From the NCBI RefSeq assembly GCF_018691265.1, contig NW_024881321.1:23100198-23164197 (forward strand): a stretch of 64,000 nucleotides of DNA, read 5' to 3'. The first letter of the stretch is position 1. Every line of letters begins with the position of its first letter. The notes beneath the pieces were generated by a model, which ran no database searches, was not told where the DNA came from, and was given only the letters and a program-made list of their open reading frames with translations. Below, piece after piece: positions 48,481 through 61,215 of the stretch. Source of the stretch: Tyto alba (lineage: Eukaryota > Chordata > Aves > Strigiformes > Tytonidae). The translations under genes and the position numbers were made by a program.

Positions 48481-51480
48481 ACCCATTCACGAGTATCTTA
48501 AACATTTATTGCACAGAATTTAGGAGGCAGAGAATAAAACTGATTAAGAAATATGGGACAATGTAAAAACTCTGTACTAACAGGCTTAATTGATTATAAT
48601 GCACATACTCGTTCAAAGATAAACAGAGAAGTCTGAAAAAATGCAGCCATCCAACATTATAAAACAACTCAGACCTCAGCTATGAAGATAATTGCAAACC
48701 AGGATTTTTTTGAAACAATTAATAGAACAAAAATCATACTTTGTTTTATCATGGCAATTGGAAACCTCATGGTCTTAAAAGCTCCAGGGATTTCTTGAAA
48801 TGAACAATATTGCATTTAGTTACTATTATAGAGCACTCAGAGCTAAGCCAACGTATTTAGCTTGTTTATAATACATTATTTGTCTTTTCATATCACCTCA
48901 GGGAAAAAAAAATCTCTAACAAAGCAGAGAATCTTAAAGTACGTGATTGCTTACCAACAAATGCTTATCTCTAATTTCTGATGCCTAAAAGATGTCTCAG
49001 TTTCATAAATTGAAGAACCACTGTGGTTTTATTTCTACGTATCTATGTCTACTTAGATCAGAAAGAATGGAAAAACACTGCTATTTTTAAACTATCAAAG
49101 AAGAATAAAATTTAGAGGTAATTGCATACGGTTTCATCAGTCTCTTTCTTTTAACTCTTTGTTAACCTGATCTATTCCTAGGCCTGTGAAAAGAGAATTC
49201 TAAGCCTCCTTTATTTTCTTAGAGTCTGGCTGTATTCATGAAAAACTCCTTCATTCCTTTGTACTATCACTCCATTGCCAGTATTTGAAAATGATCCCAG
49301 TACTAACAGGAGACCAGTCTCTAAGTTTTTTAACTTTAGAAAGTTATGGTAAGCCAGTTCAGTCAAACATTTACAAGCTAAGAAGACTAAACCTGTGCTG
49401 TGGTGGGGAACTGTAGCAACCAGCCTGGTACAAAATGCTGAACTTAAGTCTAGTCATTCAAAAATAGACCAAAGCCTACTCTTGGACTGAATAGTGCTGT
49501 TCCATCTGCTTGACTAATCAGATTGGATATCTGAAATGTAAGAGACACTGATTAAGACAATAATCTAGTAGAGCTGAATCAAATATTTTAGTTTATACCC
49601 GCACCCAACCCATTAAGTGGTTTATTATAGGTATTTCTTTAGGATATAGGATATTCTGAATTAATATAGTTGAAGCTATGTCCATGTTACATTTACATCC
49701 TCAGTAAGTCTTGGAAATAATAAGAAAGATTCCATGGTATGATGGGTAATTCATATCCAGATTCCAAAAAGGAATAACATCAACAAGGGAGACTTACCCC
49801 CCCCCCCCCACCACCACCTTTGCAATATCATAAACTATATTTCTGTCTCTATAAAAAACAAGACCTAGATGTGAGGACAGACAGCACAGTGCCACTTGTA
49901 TCTTCTTGCCTAAAAACAGTTTTTCTGTCAAAAAATACGGTAGCTTCACCTAAAGTTCTTTTAAGAATACTTCCTGACATGTGGCATCCTGGGACTCATG
50001 TTTCAACACCGTGTTAACAAGCACTATTCCAGGAAGCATGCTAACAGTCATGTATCAGGTCTTCATATTTTTTCCTGGCTCATTTACATGCCTAGTACAG
50101 ATACCACTGTCTATTTGGGGGGAAGTAGAACATGGGAGTTCAAGTCTCTGTTCTACATGAAACAAAAATAATGACTTGATTCTGTTTTTTCCAGGGTTCA
50201 GGTAAGTGCTTCAAGTCCTGATGAACTGGGAAGTACTGTAAGGTCCTTTTTCTTGTGGAAAAGAGAGCAGGGGAAGGGCGAATGAGATGCTTAAGCTAAA
50301 AGATTAAAATCTACAAGTTTTATGTCAAGAGCAAGAAAGAAAAAACAATACCAAATTTTACAATTTCACTATAGCTGTTTGACTCTTTGTAGTATCAATG
50401 TAGGGAACAAGGGAATCTGCTTTTAATAAACTGAGAAATTAAAGAACTCTGAATTTATAAAGCTGAACAGTGATTTTGGGAAGATAGATTTTGATCTTAA
50501 ACTTAAAATATCTGCCTTATATATCTCTCTTTGTGGACCTAGGCCGTACGACAAAAATACTTTTGAGTATCTGATGCTTAATTCTTTAGAAAAAATGTAA
50601 GAATAAATACATTAAATACATTTCAGGGTTTTATTATTTTGTGATGCTAAAATACCTTATTGTGCTGGCTTTACTCTCACAACTGTGCTGATGTTGGAAA
50701 AGTCCTTTCCATCATCCTGAAAAAAAAACCCCTCCTATAAGTTTTCTTTTTTGCAAGTGAAATTAATTTTTGAAAAATCAGTACCTGCAGCTTGTGCTCT
50801 GTTATACAGCTTATTGTCTTGTCTAATTCTACAAACTTCAATGGTCTTCCACTAAACCTATACTCTTATAAGCAGAATTTGATTCATGTGTGATGTACAG
50901 ATCTCTTACCAACACACATATGTTTTTTTTTTGCTTCCAGTACAGCAAACTTCACTATGTGTATAAATCTGATTTAAAATATTTACTATGAGAAAACAAA
51001 ACAAAACAAAACAAAAAACCGGATCAGCTGAACCCAGGTATTATTATTGCTAACTGCTATTCTTCTCACTCAAATAATGCTTTGTATAGAAGTATCTCCA
51101 CTAGGGGCCGCACAGAGACTGCTTAAATATTACCTGCTAAACTAGAATAAAACTTACATCAGAGAGTGAAAACACAGTCAAACCCCCAAATAGTGTTTTG
51201 ATCCATAATGAGAGAAAATAATTTAAACTCCTAGGGAAGTGTCACTACTGGGTTTTCTTGTTTGTTTGTTTGCTTGCTTATTGTGAATGTAAGTAATTTT
51301 TTTTTTTTTTTTTTCAGTTATAAAACATTGACCCACTTTAGAAAAAAAATAGGTCTTGCACTTATTGCATTGTTATAAATCACACTGCATAAAAGATACT
51401 CTTTCATTTCTCATATTACAATAAGCTATACTAATATGGGGAGTATTGCTGCTTCAAGTAAAAATAAGAGAAAGTCTTTT
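48481..51480. other. AT-rich intergenic DNA with simple runs
   Basis: A 13-C run lies at 49797-49809, followed by CCA repeats. An (AAAAC)n tract lies at 50994-51017 and a T-run at 51298-51314. No gene or transposon is recognised. Confidence 0.4.
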
Positions 51481-51860
51481 TCCTCCTAAGTCCTGAGAAA
51501 GCAGAAGGCTTCAGGTTTTGACACAGGCCTGAATCAGGAGCTCTTTTTTTGGTGCTCCCTGTGGTGGTGTTGCAATTTCTTCTGAGGAAATGGCAGGGAA
51601 ACAGTGATGAGACCATCCTGATTTCAGGAGGGGTGCTGGGGGTAGCAACACACTCACAGTATCCCAATTGGGTCCCTGGGCCAAGGGTACCACACCTACT
51701 GTGGGCACCCAGCTCTGGAAGGGGACCAACAGGTGCTGACCCTCCCTGCAGCGTTCACTGCCCTGGTCTGAGGGGAACTGACACCATTAGCCTGAGGGAC
51801 CAAGGGACATGGACAAGGATGTATAACACCAGTGAGGAAGGGTTGGTGATGGTCACTTTT
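51481..51860. other. isolated GC-rich segment, unclassified
   Basis: About 380 bp of higher G/C content, with a 125-codon plus-strand frame (51549-51926) and shorter minus-strand frames. No domain, LTR end or CR1 motif is seen. It could be an old repeat or a gene fragment; I cannot tell. Confidence 0.3.
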
Positions 51861-52519
51861 CTTTGCAGATCACTTTTCAAAATATTAATAAGGAGGTTAA
51901 TTAATAGGGTGTTAATTTTAGCCTAAGTAACTTGTTATTTTGATAATACCTATTTAATAATAACAGCATTAATAATAATAGTATTTGGTTAGATACTGAA
52001 GATTTCAGTTAAGCCAGCAACAATCCTTGGTTGCTCAAATGCCAAAAGTTTGTTCCTGTTTGCTTATAAAGAGATTATGACTGTAGCTCCTGGGGACAAG
52101 GAAGTTTCACCTAACTCGTTTGTTCCTGCATTTCCAAGCAGTTCTTTATGGGCACATGTGAATTTTACTAGTGGCTTAAAGGTTCTTCATGCCTGGTTTT
52201 ATTTTCTTGTATTGTGCTACAGTGAATCACAGAGATCTAAGTAAAACCATGTCTCACACTGCATTGGCTTTCTGAAATTAACAGTTTTCTATTTCTTCTC
52301 ATGTAAATCTGGTCCTTCCACAAAATCCAGGATGCCCCGAGAACTACTATTCTGATTTCCCTTTAATACAATATGTTTTAAAATTCTAAAGTTGAGTGTT
52401 AGAAGTTTAAGTTAAGAAACAACATTATTATTTGGATTATTGTTACTATTACTGCTGTCAATACAAATCCTACTGTCAATAACATACTGCCAGTGCTACT
52501 GCCAAGCTAATGAAATAAA
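51861..52519. other. AT-rich intergenic DNA
   Basis: AATAATAATA-type simple sequence near 51958-51985; nothing else. Confidence 0.4.
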
Positions 52520-53057
52520 GAATGAATGAGAGGAGAGTGAAGTGCATGGAAAGCTGACTGAAGGGATGGGTCCAGAGGGTGGTGATCAGTGGCACAAAGT
52601 CTAGTTGGAGGCCAGTAACTAGTCGTGTACACCAGCAATCAATAGTAGGTCCAATCATGTTCAATGTCTTCATTAATGATCTGGATGATGGGGCAGAATG
52701 TCCCCTCAGCATGTCTGTAGGTGACACAAAACTGCACGGATACACCAGGATCTAGTCCTGCCATCCTGAAACACCTCATCAGTCTGGAGAAATGGTCTGA
52801 CAGCAATCTCATAAAGTTCAACAAGGACACAAGCTGAAACATGGGAGGTTTCCTCTGAACATCAGGAAACACATTTTTACTGTGAGGGAGACTGAGCACT
52901 GGAATAGGTTACCCAGAGAGGTTGTAGGGTCTCCCACCTCGGAGATATTTAAAATACATCTGGAGACTGTCCTGGGCAGTCTGCTTGAGCAGGGGTGTTG
53001 GACCAGATGATCTCCAGATATTCCTTTGGACCTCAACCATTCTGTGATTCTCTGAAG
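52520..53057 (+). mobile_element. CR1 LINE 3' part with internal deletion
   Basis: GGTGGTGATCAGTGGCACAA, ATTAATGATCTGGATGATGG and GTTGGACCAGATGATCTCCAG are classic CR1 phrases in order, and it ends CATTCTGTGATTCTCTGA. After GTTCAACAAGG (52823) the sequence jumps to the 3' UTR (GGTTTCCTCTGAACATCAGG), so the end of ORF2 is deleted. The catalytic aspartate pair region reads SVGD and the frame has stops. No target duplication was found. Confidence 0.9.
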
Positions 53058-54430
53058 AAAGAAAGAAAAAAAAAAAAGTATTTGGATCATTTGAACACTT
53101 ACCATACAAAATACTTGTATCCTTTTTATTGGTTTATTTTTAGTATAGATTCTGAAGATATATCTCTTCCTTTAATTCTTTCCCATAAATAGTGTACTCT
53201 TATTTGTAGTCTATGAATTAACTAGCTATAGGTTTGGTATAAGAAATACAGTGCTGTTAAGGTTGCAGTAATCTTTACAAATGTGTTATAAGTATGTATT
53301 ATGTATGTGTATATATATTTAATTACATATATATATATTTCACAGAGGGGACAACTACTTCGATTTTTTACAGGGTTGATAAGGTACAAAATTACAAAAT
53401 TAATTCCAAAATTCAGAGATTGATTTTAAATACACTCTTTGGTCAGAGGAGGATAAAGAACACTCTTACTTCAAAAATTACAGAGAAAAATTTCAAAGGA
53501 GATTTCCAAATTTAGACATTTTAAATCCATGCTGAAAAACTCCAGAGAAGACAGTGATAGTTAGAAGATTTAAGAATATTACTTCAGTGATTAAAAAGAT
53601 TGCTCTGGAATTCTTTACATGAAGTAACATTTATTTAAGTGAGGTTTAGGTGGTCTAATCAACGTGCATTGATAAATCATGGTAAGTTGGTTACTGGCTT
53701 TGGAAATACTGGCCTTTCTCTTGTTATGAGGTCATAATTTATAAAAAAGAACACCCCCCCAACCTCTGATTTTTAGTGAGTATTGTCCATAATTTTTATA
53801 AATAATAATATATAATTAAGAGAAAAGTTATTTGCAAAAATAATAAGCTTTTACCATATTCACCATTGTATCCTTTCTAGGTCAGTTAATGAGCAAAACA
53901 GATTTACAGTATCTTTAAATATACTTTATGCTTAGTTTTGCTACAAAATTAGTTACTTTTATTAAAAGAATGAAACAAAATAACATAAGCACTTTCATGG
54001 TATGTAGACGATAAATTATTTTCTTTAAATGTTTAATCCAGTATGTATATAAGTTCAATAGTCTATGTGTGCATTCTCCATGTGTTCACATACATTGAAT
54101 TCCCAAATAAAACTTTTTCCATGATACTAATTTCATTTCATACTCATTTCATGTATCTATACACACAGAAAAATACTTTCTTACAGACTGTATTTTGTGT
54201 GGTCTATGTAAATATATATTTTTGTGTACATACACATAAGCAGAAATATTTAATTAGATATAATTGCACTCCTTGTATTCATGAAAGATTCTACAGTGTT
54301 TTGTATGAAAATGACTACAACATATACTTGAGAACTGTTCAGAATGACTTTTTTCATAAATCTTGAAAGCTTCACTGCTAGAAGATATTACTCCCATAAA
54401 TTATGATTGTCAGTACTAACACTCTAGATA
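53058..54430. other. AT-rich intergenic DNA
   Basis: There are A-runs after the CR1 end (53069-53077) and a (TA)n region at 53305-53338. A 107-codon frame at 54043 (+) is Tyr/Ile/Phe-rich without a domain. Confidence 0.4.
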
Positions 54431-55420
54431 AAAGTCTGTGCCCCTTGTCATTTTAGCAGCACTTCCTGTTAACATAGTCACAAGTGGTTTTCCATAATGT
54501 GGTACTATTGCACCTGTGATGATTTGATTGGCAGCAATGCCTATAATAACATAGTATTATTGTCTGTGGCAGTTGCTGATAAGTTTAAGAACCAGTTTAT
54601 ACTTCGTGAACACCATACTAGAAATACGCACCTAAAATTTGAATAATGCACCTGCTGTCAGTAGGTACAATTTGGGAGTACTTGCTCCTCAGAGATCACG
54701 TGACTGGTTGCCAGACTGTAATTATTAATCCTTTATACATTAATGAACTTTCAGCTAAATTACTGTGTTTATTAATAATTCATAAAAAATGGCTACCCAT
54801 TTAACACAGTGCATGCAGCTGTCTGATAAAGAGATAGTGCCTTTTCATTTGGTCTTAGAGTGTTTAATAATTTAAAAGACAAACGGGATAGGATTTTGCA
54901 GTATGTTAATAATGTGTCACTAATAACTGAAAAATCCTAAAAACATATGTTCCTTTTGCCTTGCTTTTGCAGTTTGTGATTAGCTCTGTAATAAAGAAAA
55001 TTAGGTTCTTGGGAGATAAAAAATATCAGGGACAATAAGTGGAAAAAAATAAGATATTATTCTTCTTCAAGCTAATGACACACTAGATTGAAAAGAATTA
55101 ATGGCCAGCTTTCTTATATGATATGTGCACAGAGAACTAAACAGCACTCCATGCAGCGTCCAGCATCTTAATTGCTATGCATTTCACAGAAAGTCCCAGA
55201 AGAGGGAGGTGTTTACTCTCAAATATAGAAGGCATTTTTTTTTTTACCTTCTAGGATGCATTTCGTTACTGGGGAGAATAAAGTGCCCTTTTTACTCTTT
55301 AAAATAAAATCGGGGCAATTAAGACAGTTACTTTTGTTTTAAAATGCATTGCTATAAATTAGCTGCTGTTTTCTCTTCCATTTGGATCTTCATCCATTGG
55401 ATCTGCGGAAAATTCCAGCT
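54431..55420. promoter_or_regulatory. candidate conserved non-coding element cluster
   Basis: This repeat-free stretch holds many homeodomain-type cores (TAATTATTAATCC at 54718, TTAATAATTCAT, AATTAATGGCC at 55095, TTAATTGC) and E-box or octamer-like words (ATCACGTGAC at 54696, CTATGCATTT). Its balanced composition and absence of simple runs recall vertebrate developmental enhancers in gene deserts. This rests on appearance alone. Confidence 0.2.
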
Positions 55421-55827
55421 GTCGAAAGTGTGTATTTATTCTAAGTAGATCACTTGCCTTCTCTTTTTAAAGAAATGAGACACTTGTTCAACTGCTAGCA
55501 GCAATAATCAAGCATGTGAAGAAGTGTTCTGTAATTTCTACCTGCTTTTGGAGAAAAGCTTTGGAAAAATGTATTTGTTACAATGACAACATAAGCTCTG
55601 TTCTCACATCAGATAGCAGGGTATAAAATATCGATTATTACAATCAGATTTTTGAAAATTATAAGCTATGAAAAGGTTTAATCTAAAGTTTTAAAATACT
55701 TTGCCAAGGACCAAGTTAATTCTGCATAAAAGGCAAGTGAGACAACCTACACAATTACAGGCTATTCATTCTGATTCTGTTCCCAAGCATGATAATGCAG
55801 CTCATGATGTTTGACATCATTTATAAC
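55421..55827. other. AT-rich intergenic DNA
   Basis: Nothing supported. Confidence 0.4.
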
Positions 55828-56843
55828 TGTCATGGTCTAAGCCCAGAGGACAACTGAGCACCCTGCATTCACTCCTTCCCCCACGAGGATGGGGAGGAGA
55901 AAATAAAACAAAAGGCTTGGGGATAAAGACAAGGACAGGGAGGGATGACTCGCCATTTATGGTCATGGGCAAAAGACAGGCTTGACTGGGAAAGAAAAAG
56001 AACATCAATTTAATTTGAACACTTCCGCCACCACCAATAATCAATCAAATCAGAGCAGGACAGTGAGAAGTACAATCCCATTTTACAAACACCTTCCCCT
56101 CACCCATCCCTTCTCTCCAGGGTCAGATTTACTCCCAATTCCTCTACCTCCTCCCCACCAGCAGCACAGGAGGGCAGGGGATGGGGGTTGCGGTCAGTTC
56201 ATCACCCACTGTTTTTGCTGCTCCTTCCTTCTCAGGGGGACCACACCTCACACTCTTCCTCTGATCCAGTGTGGGGTCCCTCCCAAGGAGACAGTCATTC
56301 ATAACCTCCTCCGATGTGTGTCCTTCCCAAAGGGCTGTAGCTCTTCATGAACTGCTCCAGTGTGGGTCCCTGCTACAGACTTCAGTCCTCCCAGCAACAG
56401 ACTGCCCAGTCTGATCTTCCCAGTGAGTCCCAGCCTTCTTTGGGCACAGACACCTGCTCCAATGTGGGGTCCTCCACGGGCTGCAGGTGGGCGTCTGCTC
56501 CACCGTGGACCTCCATGGGCTGCAAGGGGACAGTCTGCTCTCTCACCACAGGCTGCAGAGGAGTCTCTGCTCTGGCACACATCCCCTCATCCTCCTCCTT
56601 TCTTCAGCTGACCTTGATGTTTGCATACATATTTCCTGCACAACTCATCCTCCTCCTAGGTTCTCCTTCTTAAATACTTTATCAAAGAGGTACAGCCACC
56701 TTTGCTAATTGTCTCAAACTTGGCCAGAGGTGGTTCCAACTTGGAGTCAGGGGAGCTTCTAGAAGCTTCTCACAGGAGCCACCTCTGTAGCCTGTAGCCC
56801 CCTACCCCACTACCAAAACCCCTCTATACACAAACCCAACACA
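55828..56843 (-). mobile_element. solo LTR, 1.0-kb sister family
   Basis: On the minus strand it begins TGTGTTGGGTTTGTGTATAG and ends at the plus-strand TGTCATGGTCTAAGCCC. The flanks ATAAC (55823-55827) and GTAAC (56844-56848) are a 5-bp target duplication with one mismatch. A TATA-like complement (CTTAAATACTTTATC) lies near 56670. The repeated CTGCTCCAGTGTGGGTCC-type units (56220-56500) match those of 44439-45440 and 20797-21553. Frames of up to 122 codons on both strands are by-products of these units. Confidence 0.9.
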
Positions 56844-56848
56844 GTAAC

Positions 56849-57800
56849 TAATAAAAGTTAATAAAAAATCTTTTCAAACTGATTGAATATCTATTTTGAT
56901 GAGAACTAAAATCTGAATTACACTGCTTTTAGTACTGAAGGATTCTACTTGCATGCTTGTTTGACACTGTTAGCATGCTCCATGATATGCCATTTGAGAA
57001 ATATTGACATGATTGATATTGAGTAATTTAAAGATTAAACAGTTATCAGGTAACAAAATGCAATTTCAAGTAGGGGTCATGAAATAGGAATATTAACTGC
57101 CCAGGTTCTTTATACAACACATAAAAAGATATGAGGTGCCCCAGAACCCAAGTTAACTCAATACTGAGATGGTTTCTTAGACCTAGACCAAGAGATTGAC
57201 TGCACAGGCTAGATGTTGCTCTCCAATCCCAAATGCCTCTACCATTTTCCTTAAGAAATGTATGAAATTTGCCCTTTAAAAATGTCGTCAAATATTCTTT
57301 TTAGGAACTTGTGTTATCTTCCTGCACGGAAAGTCAAAATTTAGCACCTACTGTTATCCCCCCTGGAAAGATATGGTTGTCTGCTCATTTTAGGAATGTT
57401 TTGGGATCAGTCTATACCACTGCTGTTGAAGCAAGTCCACTGTGTAAAAATAGCCACAAGATTTACCAGATAAAAGAGAGAGCAAAACTTTCATGTTCCT
57501 TGAGTAATATCTATATTTTACAAAAATCATCAGGGTCAGATTCATCTTGCCTAACTTTAGATATCCTGAATATAAATGGTCGTATCTGAAAAAGTTACCC
57601 CAAATGACTGCTACAGTATGTGGAAAAGAATGAACAATATACTTTAGGATGAGATTAGTTGATCCATAAAAGTGCCCATAAATCTGGCTAGCTCAGATAC
57701 AAATGCTTTGATATGGTGAGCTGAATGTTATCCAAGATAAATTCCAGACTTAAAACAAGAATGCATGTCCTTCCCTTTCCAGTAGAGAATAACTGTGGGG
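56849..57800. other. AT-rich intergenic DNA
   Basis: The frames at 57046 (-) and 57311 (+) are without domains. Confidence 0.4.
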
Positions 57801-57807
57801 AAAAACA

Positions 57808-57931
57808 ACCAAACCAAACCAAACCAAACCAAACCAAACCAAACCAAACCAAACCAAACCAAACCAAACCAAACCAAACCAAACCAAACCAAACCAAACC
57901 AAACCAAAACAAAACAAAACAAAACAAAACA
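57808..57931. repeat. compound (AAACC)n-(AAAAC)n microsatellite
   Basis: About 20 units of AAACC change abruptly, at about 57906, to about five units of AAAAC. Because the unit has no stop in several frames, it creates Lys-Pro-Asn-Gln-Thr or Val-Trp-Phe-Gly-Leu repeat peptides on paper on both strands; these are not genes. Confidence 0.97.
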
Positions 57932-59887
57932 AAGCAGGAACCAAAACAAAAACCAAAACCAGAAATATGAATTAGACAAGTTTTTCCTAAAAAGGTCAAC
58001 TTCTTATTTGAAGGGAGGAGTGCAAGTTATCTCCCTCATTCTTTCAGTCCCAGCACCACCACACTAGAAAATGGACACCTTAAGTTGTTTATGAAAGTGA
58101 GTGGAATATTCTTGAGAGATGGAAAATAGTTTAAACGACTGAAGACAGAGTGGATATTGATCATTTGTTGTCTTGGTCATTGCTTTAAGCCCAAAGTTAT
58201 TCCTTAAAACAGAGGTTTACATTCTCCATATTTTTTAAAAGAAGAAGGCACTACATATGATGTCTGATTCTGTCAGTATGTGTTACCATGCCTTCATAAT
58301 GTCTTGCCACTTGATCCCCACTGAAAGCTTCCCTCCTCTACAGAAGAAGACAGGTGCACTGTGAATAACCTACAGCTAGTGATAAGGGTGAAAGGAGGTT
58401 TAATGGTTCATTTCTGGATTCTGATCAAATGCAACAGTAAAATAATCCATACTTCTATTTCCTGAGCCAGCGAAGGAGGTGATCTCTCTCTGTGTTCTCA
58501 CTAGCCTCTACCAGCTCTTCTGCACGTGCTTGCAGGCACAGGAAATGATAAGGTCTGTGCTGTGCAGCCTTCTTTTGTTCTTATTTCCAGTAGTATGCCA
58601 ATCCATTATTTCTGATGCAGTCCTGTGAAATTGCAAATCTGTGGCTAGACACTAAAAAAGCAAAGAAAGTCAATTCCTCGTGGAATTCAAGAATTTCCAG
58701 AATTTGTTGGTGATACTTGATATTTTAAGTATCATAGCTTTCTATATCATGCCTAAATTCTGCTCTTTTGATATCCTAATAGATCATGAGGTTAGGCACT
58801 GAGAGTCTAAGGCAGACTTAGTGCATCCTTCCTGGGAGAGAGTGATGCTGAAGGAGATATGACAAGATTTATGTGCTTAGGTTTTGGGGGTTTGTTCTCT
58901 AATTCTGTGGAATTCCTTGCAAAATACTTTATTCAAGGGAGTTCCTTGGGCTACATTATGTACAGAGTCAAATATTAATCACTGTGATCCTGTTTGGCTT
59001 TAGAATATCTCAGTTTATTTTAACAACCATGTTTTAAATACATGCCTTACACACTTTAGAAAGAAAATGACGTTTTTTGTGAATCATCCAAGAAACAACT
59101 ATTTTTTTAAATGCTGATATTATTATTATTAATATGGTTATTAGGATCCTTTTTTTTTCCTTTCTTCATTATTTTCAAAAAATATTTTAAATACATTCAA
59201 TTAAATTAAAAAAACATTAATGACAAATGAAATGATGAAATTTGTGAAATGTCAGAGGGCAACTCAAAAGCAATACAACAATTAAGTTCTTCTCTATACC
59301 ACTGTTTAAGAGTCAAAATTTGTCTCAAATAATGTGTAATTTTTTTCTGGCCCCTGTATATATACATATCTGAAGTTAGATGCAATTTTTTTCCTCAGTC
59401 CCAATGTTTATGTCTTAAATGATACTAGTAAATATCTTCTGGTCTTGTACTATGCAGGGTAATGAAAGGGTCTTTTTTTGTTGCATTATGCTGTGCTATA
59501 CTATTAGAGGATCATGAAAACATGAACAAAATAGTCATGTTCATGTTATGTACTACTTGCTACTAAGGAGACTCTGCATTGTTTCAAAATAAGGTACAGC
59601 TTTCTGGGATACAGCTGTGACAAAATGTTCTGTCTCAGATGCTACCCACTGGCTTCTCTGCTTGGGAATATAAAAATGGGATTTGTTTCACATATGTGTG
59701 GTGATATGTGTGATGGGAGGATACCTCACAATAAATGCATAAGTCAGGTTGGTATCAGTCATCCAGTGATGATTAATCACCTTAGATAATCCAGAGTGGA
59801 ATCTAAAGTGTTTTCTGCTGAAGTAACTATTAGATTGAAATGGAACTTTCACAATATCATCTTTACTTCTGTGCTAGATAAACATAC
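57932..59887. other. AT-rich intergenic DNA
   Basis: No transposon end or gene is recognised. Confidence 0.4.
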
Positions 59888-60277
59888 TGTGGGGGTTTAT
59901 GTGGCCCAGTGGCCGTATCAGGACCTATGATAAGAGTCTCCAAGGCAACCAAGGACACAAGGAAACAAAAAGTGATGGTTCAACACTTAAGAGAAGAAGC
60001 TGGCAACGGACTTGGGAAAGCAGCAGCCAATCCTCTAAGGCACGTGAACAGCGAGTGGTCAGCCTGCAGCACCAATCACAAACTAACATATGTAATTAGT
60101 AGCCTATAATCGCAATGTAGTATGCATGCTCGGCGCGTGTACGGAACACAAAATAAGATAAATATGTATCACTGAGGCTTAATAAATGAGCACTTTCTGC
60201 ACACCATATTGGCATCTGGGATTGGCTCCATCACCGACATGAGACCAGGCTGCGCACGGGCATGAGAATTCACCACA
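59888..60277 (+). mobile_element. solo LTR, 390-bp family of a different retrovirus type
   Basis: It begins TGTGGGGGTTTATGTGG and ends GAATTCACCACA, with short inverted ends (TGTGG/CCACA). CATAC at 59883-59887 and 60278-60282 is a perfect target duplication; a sixth base (A) also matches if the end is moved by one. AATAAA lies at 60181-60186 and CCAAT boxes near 60027 and 60072. The short length and CpG-containing U3/R (GCTCGGCGCGTGTACGG) recall class II (ERVK or alpharetrovirus-like) avian LTRs, unlike the 1-kb LTRs elsewhere here. Kept CpGs suggest it is fairly young. Confidence 0.88.
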
Positions 60278-60282
60278 CATAC

Positions 60283-61160
60283 ATATATTTTGGTTTACTG
60301 AAACTAAGAAAACATTTTGTTTTGTAATGACTCACTGTTAAACTACAACTTCTAGTGAGACCTTGCAGACATTTAGTTCAGATGTTTCAGATGGCTACTC
60401 TTTTTTCTCTCCAAGATGTATGGCTTGACTGTGCATCAGGGAAAGCAGCCTGACCTTCCTTAGTTTGCCATTATTTGTTAATTAGGACAGTCACATAATT
60501 CTAGCATATCGCAGGAAAGATAGGCTTAATTTGAGGTCTAAGATGAGAAAAAGATGTTGAAAGAAGAAAGCTTTCAAGATTAAAGTCCCAACTGATTGTG
60601 TAGAAACTCAGAGACTGAAGTTGGTATCAGATTGGCTCAAAACTTAATATCTTTGTTCAGGAATTTATATTGGAATATGCTAGTGCATTTTTATTATTTG
60701 CAAGTATCTTTAAAACACTTTTTCTGTTTTTTCCAATTAGTATGAAAAAAAATTAACAAATTCCAGAGAGCATCCACTTAATGTAGAGGAGTTCTCCCTG
60801 CATTCCATTATTCCTCTTGCAGTTGTAAATTATAGGGGGTTGTGCCCTAAAAGCAAGATATCAAGTAAAGAAGTTGTGAACAATGGTAATCACAGGCCTT
60901 GTTTTCATAAGACGTGTAGACTTGGAGATGTGATATAACATAGTGTGGAGAAATAATGATATTATGACACAGATCACCTTTTCCTATTACGTGGTTAGTG
61001 GAAAAAACAACCTGTCTTTATCTTCAAAGGATTGTGTTAATTAAAGACTTTCTGCAGGATGAAATCCATGCTATAGCCTTTTTATAGAATAAAAATCTCA
61101 TCTGAGCTGATATCTATTAATTTTTGTATCACTGAATGTTCTCTTTTCTCTTTGTCACAC
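60283..61160. other. AT-rich intergenic DNA
   Basis: Nothing supported. Confidence 0.4.
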
Positions 61161-61161
61161 A

Positions 61162-61215
61162 CCCTACCACCATCCCGCCACCCCCTCAACCCCGCCACCC
61201 CCCCTGCCACCCCCC
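61162..61215 (-). repeat. C-rich tract, potential G-quadruplex on the minus strand
   Basis: Six C-runs of 3 to 7 bases are separated mostly by 4-5 base loops (GCCA, TCAA, GCCA, TGCCA). On the minus strand this gives at least four G-tracts with short loops, the standard quadruplex pattern. Confidence 0.7.

Noticed and set aside
54043..54366. 107-codon plus-strand frame
   Set aside because: Tyr/Ile/Phe-rich composition as expected from AT-rich DNA; no domain and no codon bias.
57688..58067. Repeat proteins (Lys-Pro-Asn-Gln-Thr and Val-Trp-Phe-Gly-Leu) of 68-103 codons
   Set aside because: They are translations of the (AAACC)n microsatellite in several frames.
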